In this document: in pieces, positions 1-7,589 of the stretch
How the letters are laid out: each line of letters starts with the position of its first letter
How positions within the stretch are numbered: the stretch's first letter is position 1
Source: Crocinitomicaceae bacterium
Lineage (GTDB): Bacteria > Bacteroidota > Bacteroidia > Flavobacteriales_D > Crocinitomicaceae
DNA length: 64,000 nucleotides
Direction of reading: 5' to 3'
Assembly (NCBI GenBank): GCA_029238665.1
Contig: JAQWFQ010000024.1
Coordinates: forward strand, 124,001 to 188,000
Made by a program: the position numbers and the translations under genes
Notes under the pieces: model-generated
What the model was told of the DNA's origin: nothing
What the model saw: only the letters and a program-made list of their open reading frames with translations
Database searches by the model: none

Positions 1-1808
1 TTCCTATGGTAATGTCTGTTTGGGATGATGGGTATGGAATATCAGTACCTCGAAATAAACAAACAACCAAAGACAGTATCTCAGAGGCATTAGCCGGAAT
101 GCAACGTACTAAAGACAAACCAGGGTATGAAATCTTTATAACAAAAGGTTGGGATTATGCTGACTTATGTTTGACTTACGAAAAAGCTGTCAAACTAGCC
201 AGAGAAGAACATATTCCTGTTTTAGTCCACGTAAAAGAAGTAAATCAACCTCAAGGTCATTCAACGAGTGGGTCACACGAACGTTATAAAGATGAGGCTA
301 GAATGCAATGGGAAATTGATTTCGACTGCATTTCAAAATTTGAACATTGGATTTTAACATTTAATACTGATGGACTAAGCATTGCTACGAAAGCTGAACT
401 TGAAGCAATTCAAAAAGATGCTAAGAAATTAGTTCGTGACCAAAAAAATGCTGCCTGGAAAAACTTTACAGACTCTGTAAAAGAAGACCTTACAAACGCT
501 GTCTCTTTAATTAAAGCTGTTGGAGAACAAAGTTCAAACAACGCCTTTATTAATAAAATTGCAGCTGACCTAGAAAAGGAAATGAATCCGATACGTAGAG
601 ACATACTAGGTGCTTCTCGGAAGGTACTTCGCATGGTTCGTGAAGAAAATTTAAGCGCAAAAACAGCTTTATCCTCTTGGATACAAAGCCAACTTAAAGT
701 TAATTTTGACAGATATAGCTCTCACCTACACTCAGAATCGGAATCTTCAGCAATGAACGTTGAACGTGTCGATCCAACATATGACGATGACGTTAAAATG
801 GAGGATGGTAGAATTATCCTTAAAAATAATTACGAGAAAATTCTTGCCAACAATCCTGCCGTTCTTGTTTTTGGAGAAGATGCCGGGAAAATTGGTGGCG
901 TAAATCAAACGCTAGAAGGAATGCAAGAGAAATTCGGTGAAGATCGCGTTTCGGACACAGGAATTCGTGAATGTACAATTATTGGACAAGGTATTGGAAT
1001 GGCCATGCGTGGATTAAGACCAATTGCAGAAATTCAATACTTAGACTACTTACTGTACGCAATACAAGTTATGTCTGATGATCTATCCACACTTCAGTAC
1101 AGAACAAAAGGTGGACAAAAATCACCTTTAATCATCAGTACACGTGGACATCGTTTAGAAGGAATTTGGCACAGTGGATCTCCAATGGGAATGATTGTGA
1201 ATTCAATTCGAGGAATGCATGTATGTGTACCTCGTAACATGACTAAAGCGGCTGGATTTTACAATACTCTATTGCAAGCAGACGAACCTGCATTGGTTAT
1301 TGAACCCCTAAATGGCTATAGAACAAAAGAACGTTTACCTAACAATATTGGGGATTTTAGAGAACCCCTAGGAATTCCTGAAATTGTAAAAGAAGGGAAT
1401 GACTTAACGATTGTTTCGTATGGGTCAACATTTAACCTATGTGAAGTAGCATCAAGCCAACTCGCCGAGCTGGGTATATCAGTTGAATTAATTGATGTTC
1501 AAACCTTACTTCCGTTTGATATTGAACACATGATTACTGATTCAATAGAGAAAACAAATCGTTTATTAATTGTTGATGAAGATGTTAGCAGTGGTGCAAC
1601 AGCATATATGCTTGATAAAATCTTGGTTGAACAAAAAGGATATTACCACCTAGACTCTGTACCAGAAACACTTAGTGCTAAAGACCATAGATCAGCCTAT
1701 AGCTCTGACGGAGACTACTTCTCTAAACCAAATATTGAGGACATTGTTGAAAAGGCATACACAATTATGCACGAATCAAGCCCCTTAGACTTTCCCTCCA
1801 TTTATTAA
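1..1808 (+). CDS. 2-oxoacid dehydrogenase E1, fused alpha-beta (5' partial)
   Basis: Thiamine-diphosphate E1 component of a branched-chain 2-oxoacid or pyruvate dehydrogenase complex. It decarboxylates the 2-oxoacid and passes the acyl group to the lipoyl E2. The gene runs in from the left edge (frame begins at base 3), so the N-terminal part of the alpha half, probably including the ThDP-binding GDG motif, is missing. The visible 600 or so residues hold the end of the alpha domain (YGISVP, then GHSTSGSHERYK) and, from about residue 250, a complete beta domain with GEDAGKIGGV, SDTGIRE and the C-terminal transketolase fold (VSYGST, LIDVQTLLPFD, DEDVSSG). Alpha-beta fusion is common for this enzyme in Bacteroidota. 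Substrate specificity cannot be read from the sequence. It is followed 30 nt later by a thioredoxin-fold gene. Confidence 0.9.
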   Translation, partial: PMVMSVWDDGYGISVPRNKQTTKDSISEALAGMQRTKDKPGYEIFITKGWDYADLCLTYEKAVKLAREEHIPVLVHVKEVNQPQGHSTSGSHERYKDEARMQWEIDFDCISKFEHWILTFNTDGLSIATKAELEAIQKDAKKLVRDQKNAAWKNFTDSVKEDLTNAVSLIKAVGEQSSNNAFINKIAADLEKEMNPIRRDILGASRKVLRMVREENLSAKTALSSWIQSQLKVNFDRYSSHLHSESESSAMNVERVDPTYDDDVKMEDGRIILKNNYEKILANNPAVLVFGEDAGKIGGVNQTLEGMQEKFGEDRVSDTGIRECTIIGQGIGMAMRGLRPIAEIQYLDYLLYAIQVMSDDLSTLQYRTKGGQKSPLIISTRGHRLEGIWHSGSPMGMIVNSIRGMHVCVPRNMTKAAGFYNTLLQADEPALVIEPLNGYRTKERLPNNIGDFREPLGIPEIVKEGNDLTIVSYGSTFNLCEVASSQLAELGISVELIDVQTLLPFDIEHMITDSIEKTNRLLIVDEDVSSGATAYMLDKILVEQKGYYHLDSVPETLSAKDHRSAYSSDGDYFSKPNIEDIVEKAYTIMHESSPLDFPSIY

Positions 1809-1838
1809 TCAATCTTATCTAGACTGAATAAGCACACG

Positions 1839-2402
1839 ATGAATTGGAATGAATACCACGCGAAATTTGCAGCAATTTTACACGGAGAAATTACCGCTAC
1901 ACCTTATGATAACCCAAGCTATCTAGAGTACGTAAAACTGAACAACTCAAGATCTAATCGTTGGTTAAAAAAAACAGACTTACTCGACGAAACTAAAGCT
2001 GCATTAGCCTCATTGAAATGTCATCAAAAATGGTACTTAATTACTGAACCTTGGTGTGGAGATGCTGCTCACCTCACTCCATTTATACAAAAAATAGCTG
2101 AATACAGCCCTCACATTGAACTACATGTAATTCTTAGAGACGGTGACGACAACATGATTGACTCCTACCTAACAGATGGAAGTAAATCTATCCCCAAATT
2201 AATTGTACGTGACGACAACAATACAGACTTATTTACCTGGGGACCTAGACCAATTGAAGCCAAAGAATTAGTTGACAACCTAAAAGAATCCACAAAAACG
2301 ACACAAGAAAAGAAAGCTGCGCTACAAGTGTGGTATAACAACGACAAAGGAATATCAATTCAACGCGAATTGATGGCACAACTTAAACAAGTTAGCGCTT
2401 AA
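1839..2402 (+). CDS. Thioredoxin-family protein with a single active-site cysteine
   Basis: Cytoplasmic 187-residue protein of the bacterial thioredoxin-like family (Thioredoxin_9 type). No signal peptide is present. The strand-turn-helix that normally carries WCxxC reads EPWCGDA at about residues 68-74, so the resolving cysteine is replaced and only one cysteine remains in the motif. A cis-proline-like segment follows (SIPKLIVRD, about residues 118-126). The single cysteine suggests thiol exchange with a small thiol (bacillithiol is made here, see bshB1 and bshC) rather than classical disulfide reduction; this is inference. It follows the E1 gene by 30 nt and its last 11 nt overlap the convergent trmN6. 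Confidence 0.8.
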   Translation: MNWNEYHAKFAAILHGEITATPYDNPSYLEYVKLNNSRSNRWLKKTDLLDETKAALASLKCHQKWYLITEPWCGDAAHLTPFIQKIAEYSPHIELHVILRDGDDNMIDSYLTDGSKSIPKLIVRDDNNTDLFTWGPRPIEAKELVDNLKESTKTTQEKKAALQVWYNNDKGISIQRELMAQLKQVSA

Positions 2403-3102
2403 GGGTTTTAAAATGAAACGCTCGCGTAAGATCAATGTACGCTTCCGTATAGTTATTTTTAGCACATCGAATACTAAAATCAGTTACAGCTAGATCACTA
2501 CGTTTTTTTGAGAACCTCAATACAGAACGAATATAATCTCCCCCCTGCTTTCCTCGTATATTGATTTGAGCAACTACACTTAAACCATTTAAAGATCCAG
2601 TTTCAACCCAACCCTTAACATCATTATGCGGTACAATAATCCAAAAGTCTCCCTGCGGACTCAACAGGCCTGAAACTTTCTTTACAAACAATGCTTTTGG
2701 CAAACTTCTTTCGTGACGAGAATTTGACTTTCGCTCATCATCATTCTCTAAATGCGTTTGAAAAAAAGGAGGATTTGAGATAATTAAATCGTACTGCTTC
2801 GTCCCTTCAAAGTTTAGAAAATCAACATGAATTGAAGTAAGTCTTTCAGAAAAAATTGATTCAGAAAAATTACACTCACATTCCCTCGATGCCAATTCAT
2901 CCAATTCAACTGCATCCATTTCAATAGACGTATTCTGCTGGGCGCACATTAAAGAAAGAACCCCTGTACCTGCACCCACGTCTAATCCATGCCTTTTATC
3001 AAGCACATCAATAGAGGCACCTAAAACCATAGCATCTGTACCAACCTTCATTGGAGAGTCAGCTTGTTTAATCTCAAAAAACTTAAACTTAAAAATGGAC
3101 AT
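2392..3102 (-). CDS. trmN6: tRNA1(Val) (adenine(37)-N6)-methyltransferase
   Basis: SAM-dependent methyltransferase of the YfiC/TrmN6 family, which methylates N6 of A37 in tRNA1(Val). The 236-residue protein begins with the family signature FKFFEIKQADSPMKVGTDAM, followed by SAM-binding motif I (LDVGAGTGVLSLMCAQ, about residues 40-55) and the N6-adenine catalytic motif NPPF (about residues 110-113). Length is normal. Its start codon overlaps the last base of the rimM stop, so the two are translationally coupled at the end of an rpsP-rimM-trmN6 operon. The 3' end overlaps the convergent thioredoxin-like gene by 11 nt, leaving no room for a dedicated terminator. Confidence 0.88.
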   Translation of the reverse strand: MSIFKFKFFEIKQADSPMKVGTDAMVLGASIDVLDKRHGLDVGAGTGVLSLMCAQQNTSIEMDAVELDELASRECECNFSESIFSERLTSIHVDFLNFEGTKQYDLIISNPPFFQTHLENDDERKSNSRHERSLPKALFVKKVSGLLSPQGDFWIIVPHNDVKGWVETGSLNGLSVVAQINIRGKQGGDYIRSVLRFSKKRSDLAVTDFSIRCAKNNYTEAYIDLTRAFHFKTLKR

Positions 3103-3629
3103 TATCCCAGGTAAAGCTCTACAAGTCCGTCTGGAGCCTTAATATGCAACTCTTTCTTCTTACGATCAACTCGTTTTACGACACCCTCAATCAAAGGAAC
3201 AAGAATCTCCTTTTCATCGCACATAATCTGAAGTAAAGGATTTACCTTCAAATCAATGACTAAAGCCAGCTCACCGATATCACCATGCACCTCATCCACA
3301 ACCTTGTATCCCATAACTTCATGGTCATAGAAATTAATCCCATTTAGCTCAGGTAAAATCTCAATAGACAAGTAGACATCTTTACGCAATAACTTTCGTG
3401 CACTAAGCTCATCATTAACACCTTCAAGTTTCACTGCAGAAAAACCTTTATTCTTCAGCTTTATCGATTCAATAAAGAAAGGTGTGAGGTTATCGCCTAA
3501 ATCAATAAAAATGGTGTCAAGTGACGCATAATCACTCGGATTAGTAACGTCTAAAAACAACGAAACTTCACCTTTAAATCCGTGAAGTTTCGCTATATAT
3601 CCTAAATGAAAGCAATCTGCTTTGTTCAT
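3102..3629 (-). CDS. rimM: Ribosome maturation factor RimM
   Basis: 16S rRNA processing protein that assists late assembly of the 30S head. It has an N-terminal RimM barrel (LGYIAKLHGFKGEVSLFLDV, about residues 9-28) and a C-terminal PRC barrel (residues 95-175) with the typical NPLLQI and LVPLIEGVVKRVD strands. At 175 residues it is a standard size. It lies 12 nt downstream of rpsP and shares one base with trmN6. The S16-RimM pairing is one of the most conserved operon arrangements in bacteria and strongly supports the call. Confidence 0.95.
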   Translation of the reverse strand: MNKADCFHLGYIAKLHGFKGEVSLFLDVTNPSDYASLDTIFIDLGDNLTPFFIESIKLKNKGFSAVKLEGVNDELSARKLLRKDVYLSIEILPELNGINFYDHEVMGYKVVDEVHGDIGELALVIDLKVNPLLQIMCDEKEILVPLIEGVVKRVDRKKKELHIKAPDGLVELYLG

Positions 3630-3641
3630 TCAATCTTTTTA

Positions 3642-4232
3642 TTACTCTGCTGCTGGAGTTTCCTCTGCTGCTGGAGCTTCCTCAACTGCTGGAGTTCCCT
3701 CAACTGCTGGAGTTCCCTCTGCCGCTGGAGCCTCCTCTACTGGAGCCTCCTCTACTGGAGCTTCTTCTACTACTGGAGCATTTTTCGCTTCAATTTCTTT
3801 AGCTCTTGCTGCTGAAACATTTGCTTCTGCTTTTAATTTATCTGCTTCTGCTTTATCAGCTGCTTTAGATAAACTTGAAGTTTTCGCATCAACTTTTTTA
3901 GCTTTTTCCTCTACCCACTTAGCAAATTTCTCTTCTACTTGAGCTTCATTCAAAGCACCTTTAGCAATTCCTTTAATTAAGTGATTCTTGTAAAGAATTC
4001 CTTTGTAAGATAAAATTGCTCGAGCTGTATCAGTCATCTCAGCACCATCCTGTACCCAGTTCAATGTCTTATCGAAATCGATATCAATAATTGCTGGATT
4101 CGTGTTTGGGTTGTAAGTTCCTAACTTCTCGATGAAACGTCCATCTCTTTTCGCTCTGCTATCTGCAGCTACGATGTGGTAAAAAGCTTTTCCTTTTTTA
4201 CCGTGTCTTTGCAATCTAATTTTAGTTGCCAT
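3642..4232 (-). CDS. rpsP: 30S ribosomal protein S16 with long acidic C-terminal tail
   Basis: Small-subunit ribosomal protein S16, binding 16S rRNA in the 30S body. Residues 1-80 are a normal S16 ([20 protein letters not shown], then [11 protein letters not shown]). The protein then continues for over 100 residues: a lysine/alanine-rich, probably helical segment (residues 95-150), then a tail of tandem VEEAP / AAEGTP / AVEEAP units rich in Glu, Ala and Pro. Typical S16 is 80-90 residues; this is 196. Extended S16 is known in some Bacteroidota, but the role of the tail is unknown; it is presumably disordered and solvent exposed. First gene of the rpsP-rimM-trmN6 operon, with a promoter at 4307-4340. 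Confidence 0.95.
   Translation of the reverse strand: MATKIRLQRHGKKGKAFYHIVAADSRAKRDGRFIEKLGTYNPNTNPAIIDIDFDKTLNWVQDGAEMTDTARAILSYKGILYKNHLIKGIAKGALNEAQVEEKFAKWVEEKAKKVDAKTSSLSKAADKAEADKLKAEANVSAARAKEIEAKNAPVVEEAPVEEAPVEEAPAAEGTPAVEGTPAVEEAPAAEETPAAE
3645..3779 (-). repeat. Tandem repeat encoding the S16 acidic tail
   Basis: The 3' end of rpsP is a degenerate tandem array with a period of mostly 18 nt (core read on + as GCTGGAGTTCCCTC). It encodes six-residue units such as VEEAPA and VEGTPA. Copies differ mostly at silent or conservative positions. An array like this can change length by slippage. Confidence 0.85.
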
Positions 4233-4306
4233 AATTGTTTTACAATATAGGGTACAAAACCCCGATTTATAAATTTATTTAATCCTGCCTTCTCGAGACA
4301 GGTCTG

Positions 4307-4340
4307 CAAAGATACTACTAAAATCATTAAAACCACCCAA
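4307..4340 (-). promoter_or_regulatory. Promoter of rpsP-rimM-trmN6
   Basis: On the minus strand a Bacteroidota -7 element TATCTTTG (4307-4314) is preceded by TTG (4338-4340) with a 23-nt spacer, matching the TTG-N17-23-TAnnTTTG form. It lies about 75 nt before the rpsP start. Confidence 0.6.
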
Positions 4341-4443
4341 TTACCATTTTATTATTTGAAATAAATCAAATACAAAGTCCTTGAAAAGTTTACCTAGTTT
4401 ATTTATCTTCATTGCCGAAAACAAAACCTACAAACAGATTACT

Positions 4444-6768
4444 ATGCATCGATTCATACTTTCACTTCTTTTAGTATCTACCCTCACAAGTAAGGCTCAA
4501 GAAATTAAAAATGACTCCCCCCTTAAATTACGCGAAATAATGCGAGGCGATGACTTCATTGGACATCAACCCACTCACATTCGATGGGATAAGAATGGGA
4601 ACTCTATTCTATTTGAATGGAATCCTGAAAACAACCCTGGTAATTCTGAATATGTCTACAACTTAAAACGTAAAACAATAGTCAAAAAAAATAAGTCTTT
4701 TTACGAAACAAACAGCGACTACCACAAAGATTCGTATTATTCCGAGCACGGAAACTTAATTCACTTCAATAATAAGGTTAAACAATCAATCATTTCGCTT
4801 CATGACGACATTTATAATGTGCAGGAATATGATGAGATTGTTTACTTCCAATTAAAAACAGACCTCTATAGATATCATAAATCTAAAGGAGAAATTAAAC
4901 AGCTTGTTGCATTCTCCAAACAAAAAGAAGCATCAAAAAAAACACCATCTAAAATGGAGGAAGAAGAGCTAGCACTCTTTCAATTCCATACAGATCAAAA
5001 AGAAGCGGCTAACTGGCGAGACAACGAACCTAAATTTCATCAAAAAATAAAAACTATTTATCATCCACAAGGCTCTGTAAGTAATATTCAAGGTACTCCC
5101 GATGGAAAATTTATTTTATTTAGGGTTAATGAGTATCCCGAAGTGAAAAACACACATGTAGAGCATCACATATCAAAAAATGGTCATTCTTATCTAAAAA
5201 ATGCACGATCAAAAGTGTCAGATAAAGATCCAGATCACAAACTTGGAATTTACAATCTAATATCCGATAGTGTTTATTACGTCGATTTCTCTTCGCTCAA
5301 AAACATTAAAAAAAAGCCGGAATATTTACGCTTATACAAAGACTTTACAGCAGGGGAATACGCAAGCAACAGAAAGCTAATAATGCATCAAGTTAAATTC
5401 TCTGCCGATGGCAAAAAAAACGTCATGGACATTAGAAGCTATGACAATAAAGACCGCTGGATTGTCTCCATTAACTTCACAACGGGAGAAATACAAACAT
5501 TTGAACACCAACACGACGAGGCTTGGATTGGTGGGCCAGGAATTTCCAGTTGGAACATGGTGCAAGGAGTACTTGGCTGGCTAACCGACAACGAAACAAT
5601 CTACTTTCAATCAGAAGAGACCGGATACGCTCACCTTTACCTTTACAACACCTCTCGCAAACAAAAAGAGGCGCTAACTTCGGGGGAATGGGAGGTTCAC
5701 AATGTAGAGCTCAGCAGTAATGGCTCTAAATTCTATATTCACGCAAACAAAACACACCCTGGTAATCGCAACTTTTATCACCTGAACTTGAAGAGCAAAC
5801 AATTAATTCCAATTCTAGAAGATGATGGCAATTATACTGTAACTATTTCTCCAGATGAAAAAATGCTTGCCATAAGGTATTCTTATAAAAATAAACCCTG
5901 GGAACTTTACATTGCTCCAAACAAAGAGAATGCGACACTCAACCAAATAACACACTCAACCACAAGTGCTTTTAAAAACTATAATTGGTACGACCCTGCA
6001 ATAAAAACATTTACAGCTACAGACGGAAACTTGTTACATGCTAGGGTATACGTTCCAGACAGTGCAAAGCAAAACGGCAGTGCAATTATTTTTGTGCATG
6101 GCGCAGGTTACCTTCAAAACGCACACAACTTTTGGAGTGGTTATCACAGAGAGTACATGTTTCACAACATGCTACGCGACAATGGTTTTACAGTTTTAGA
6201 CATTGACTATCGCGCAAGTAAAGGCTATGGTAGAGATCATCGAACAGCAATTTATCGACATATGGGAGGGCTTGATTTATCTGATCAATTAGATGGAAAA
6301 CAGTATTTAATTGACTCTTTAAACATTGACTCTAAACGCATTGGCATCTATGGCGGGTCCTATGGTGGATTCATCACCTTAATGGCCTTGCTCACTGCTC
6401 CTGGAGAATTCAAAGCTGGAGCGGCTCTTCGATCTGTTACAGACTGGATGCACTACAACCACGAGTACACCAGCAATATCTTAAACTACCCTGGAACCGA
6501 TCCAGAAGCCTATAAAAAAAGCTCCCCTATTTACTTTGCTGAAAATTTAACCGATCGTTTGCTCATGTTACACGGAATGGTCGATGATAATGTTCAATTT
6601 CAAGATGTTGTGCGGTTATCTCAGCGTTTTATAGAATTAGAAAAAACCAATTGGGAACTTGCCTTATTCCCTGTTGAAGCACACGGATTCAAAAAATCAA
6701 GTTCTTGGAACGATGAATACCGTAGAATTTACACCCTTTTTTATGAAGAATTAATTCTCAATAAATAA
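4444..6768 (+). CDS. S9 family prolyl oligopeptidase / dipeptidyl peptidase IV-like serine peptidase
   Basis: Exported serine peptidase of 774 residues. I chose the ATG at 4444 because it opens a clean signal peptide (MHRFILSLLLVSTLTSKAQ, cleavage after the Gln); an upstream in-frame TTG at 4381 would bury it. Residues about 50-520 form the DPPIV-type propeller region; residues 560-774 form the alpha/beta-hydrolase domain. The nucleophile is in GGSYGG (Ser about 639), the acid in HGMVDDNV (about 714-715) and the histidine in EAHGF (about 747). Such enzymes remove X-Pro dipeptides or cut short peptides in the periplasm, probably for peptide nutrition. It is monocistronic, convergent with the dtxR-family gene. 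Confidence 0.88.
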   Translation: MHRFILSLLLVSTLTSKAQEIKNDSPLKLREIMRGDDFIGHQPTHIRWDKNGNSILFEWNPENNPGNSEYVYNLKRKTIVKKNKSFYETNSDYHKDSYYSEHGNLIHFNNKVKQSIISLHDDIYNVQEYDEIVYFQLKTDLYRYHKSKGEIKQLVAFSKQKEASKKTPSKMEEEELALFQFHTDQKEAANWRDNEPKFHQKIKTIYHPQGSVSNIQGTPDGKFILFRVNEYPEVKNTHVEHHISKNGHSYLKNARSKVSDKDPDHKLGIYNLISDSVYYVDFSSLKNIKKKPEYLRLYKDFTAGEYASNRKLIMHQVKFSADGKKNVMDIRSYDNKDRWIVSINFTTGEIQTFEHQHDEAWIGGPGISSWNMVQGVLGWLTDNETIYFQSEETGYAHLYLYNTSRKQKEALTSGEWEVHNVELSSNGSKFYIHANKTHPGNRNFYHLNLKSKQLIPILEDDGNYTVTISPDEKMLAIRYSYKNKPWELYIAPNKENATLNQITHSTTSAFKNYNWYDPAIKTFTATDGNLLHARVYVPDSAKQNGSAIIFVHGAGYLQNAHNFWSGYHREYMFHNMLRDNGFTVLDIDYRASKGYGRDHRTAIYRHMGGLDLSDQLDGKQYLIDSLNIDSKRIGIYGGSYGGFITLMALLTAPGEFKAGAALRSVTDWMHYNHEYTSNILNYPGTDPEAYKKSSPIYFAENLTDRLLMLHGMVDDNVQFQDVVRLSQRFIELEKTNWELALFPVEAHGFKKSSSWNDEYRRIYTLFYEELILNK

Positions 6769-6805
6769 TTGTGGATAAAACGAATTAAAACAATTATAAA
6801 AAAAA

Positions 6806-7504
6806 CTAGTGCTTACAAGTACAATCTTTAGCTTTCAGACACTTAGCACAAACAACAAAAATATTATCTGTAAACCTAGGGGAAACAACATGTTGCTTCC
6901 CTTTTATTTTTATCGTAATTAAAGAATCAAACTCCTCTTTTTCTTTAATTGTCATTTCGTCTTGAATTACAAGCCCTATTTTATCAACATATTGCAAAAA
7001 TTCTGATGAATTGTCTTTAACAGCAACAATTTTCACCACATCTCCTTTTTTTGCTTCTGACAGTGTTTTTCGAAAAGGTATTACAATTTCACCATCAACA
7101 TTTGGAATAGCATCACCGTGAGGATCAAATGCTGGGAAATCTAAAAACTGATCTAGTCGATTGATTAATTTCTGAGAATGTATATGCTCTAGTTCTTCCG
7201 CTAACTCATGCACTTCGTCCCAAGAAAAATCTAACTTTTCTTGTAAAAATGTTTCCCATAAACGATGGCGGCGAATAACCATCATTCCTGACTTCTTACC
7301 TACAGCAGTTAACGAAATCTTTCCATACTTTTCATAATTAACCAAAGACTTCGCTTTTAGTTTTCGAACCATATCACTTACAGTTGCAGGTTTTACGGTT
7401 AAGCAAGATGCTAATTTATTCACCCCCACCTCGTCCTTGCCATCTTCAAAAATGGTTAATTGAACAAGCGCTTTTAAGTAATTCTCCTCTGTAAATGATA
7501 ACAT
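6806..7504 (-). CDS. DtxR/MntR-family metal-dependent repressor
   Basis: Metal-sensing transcriptional repressor of 232 residues. The N-terminal winged helix is at about residues 5-65 (LASCLTVKPATVSDMVRKLK is the recognition region). The metal-binding dimerisation domain follows (RRHRLWETFL, then HELAEELEHIHS, about residues 78-110), carrying the expected His/Glu ligands, and then a C-terminal FeoA/SH3-like domain (residues 150-220). An unusual cysteine-rich end, CAKCLKAKDCTC, could bind a further metal. Divergent from a TonB receptor/thioredoxin pair; a palindrome lies between the two promoters, consistent with control of metal uptake and self-regulation. Whether iron or manganese is sensed cannot be told. 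Confidence 0.88.
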   Translation of the reverse strand: MLSFTEENYLKALVQLTIFEDGKDEVGVNKLASCLTVKPATVSDMVRKLKAKSLVNYEKYGKISLTAVGKKSGMMVIRRHRLWETFLQEKLDFSWDEVHELAEELEHIHSQKLINRLDQFLDFPAFDPHGDAIPNVDGEIVIPFRKTLSEAKKGDVVKIVAVKDNSSEFLQYVDKIGLVIQDEMTIKEKEEFDSLITIKIKGKQHVVSPRFTDNIFVVCAKCLKAKDCTCKH

Positions 7505-7508
7505 ACTT

Positions 7509-7539
7509 CAAATGTAAAAAAAAATAAAAGTTAAATCAA
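7509..7539 (-). promoter_or_regulatory. Promoter of the dtxR-family gene
   Basis: Minus-strand -7 element TACATTTG (7509-7516) and upstream TTG (7537-7539), spacer 20 nt. The -7 box ends only 4 nt before the start codon, so the transcript would be leaderless or nearly so. Confidence 0.55.
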
Positions 7540-7541
7540 TT

Positions 7542-7559
7542 AGTTAGATAAGGCTAACT
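7542..7559. promoter_or_regulatory. Candidate DtxR-type operator palindrome
   Basis: Perfect inverted repeat AGTTAG-N6-CTAACT between the divergent promoters of the metal regulator and the TonB receptor. The TTAG...CTAA content resembles DtxR/IdeR boxes. It abuts the regulator's upstream TTG element and sits just before the TonB -7 element, where binding could silence both. Confidence 0.5.
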
Positions 7560-7563
7560 TTTA

Positions 7564-7571
7564 TAGTTTTG
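7564..7571 (+). promoter_or_regulatory. -7 promoter element of the TonB receptor operon
   Basis: TAGTTTTG matches TAnnTTTG exactly and ends 18 nt before the ATG at 7590. It also argues against an in-frame TTG at 7569, which lies inside the element. Confidence 0.55.
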
Positions 7572-7589
7572 CAAATAAAAAATCATAAA

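Noticed and set aside
3645-3779. Possible short CRISPR-like repeat array
   Set aside because: The repeats are contiguous without spacers and are in frame with rpsP, encoding VEEAP-type units.
3606-3942. Cys/Trp/Ser-rich and Ala/Ser-rich plus-strand reading frames over the S16 tail
   Set aside because: They are antisense by-products of the tandem 18-nt repeat that encodes the S16 tail.
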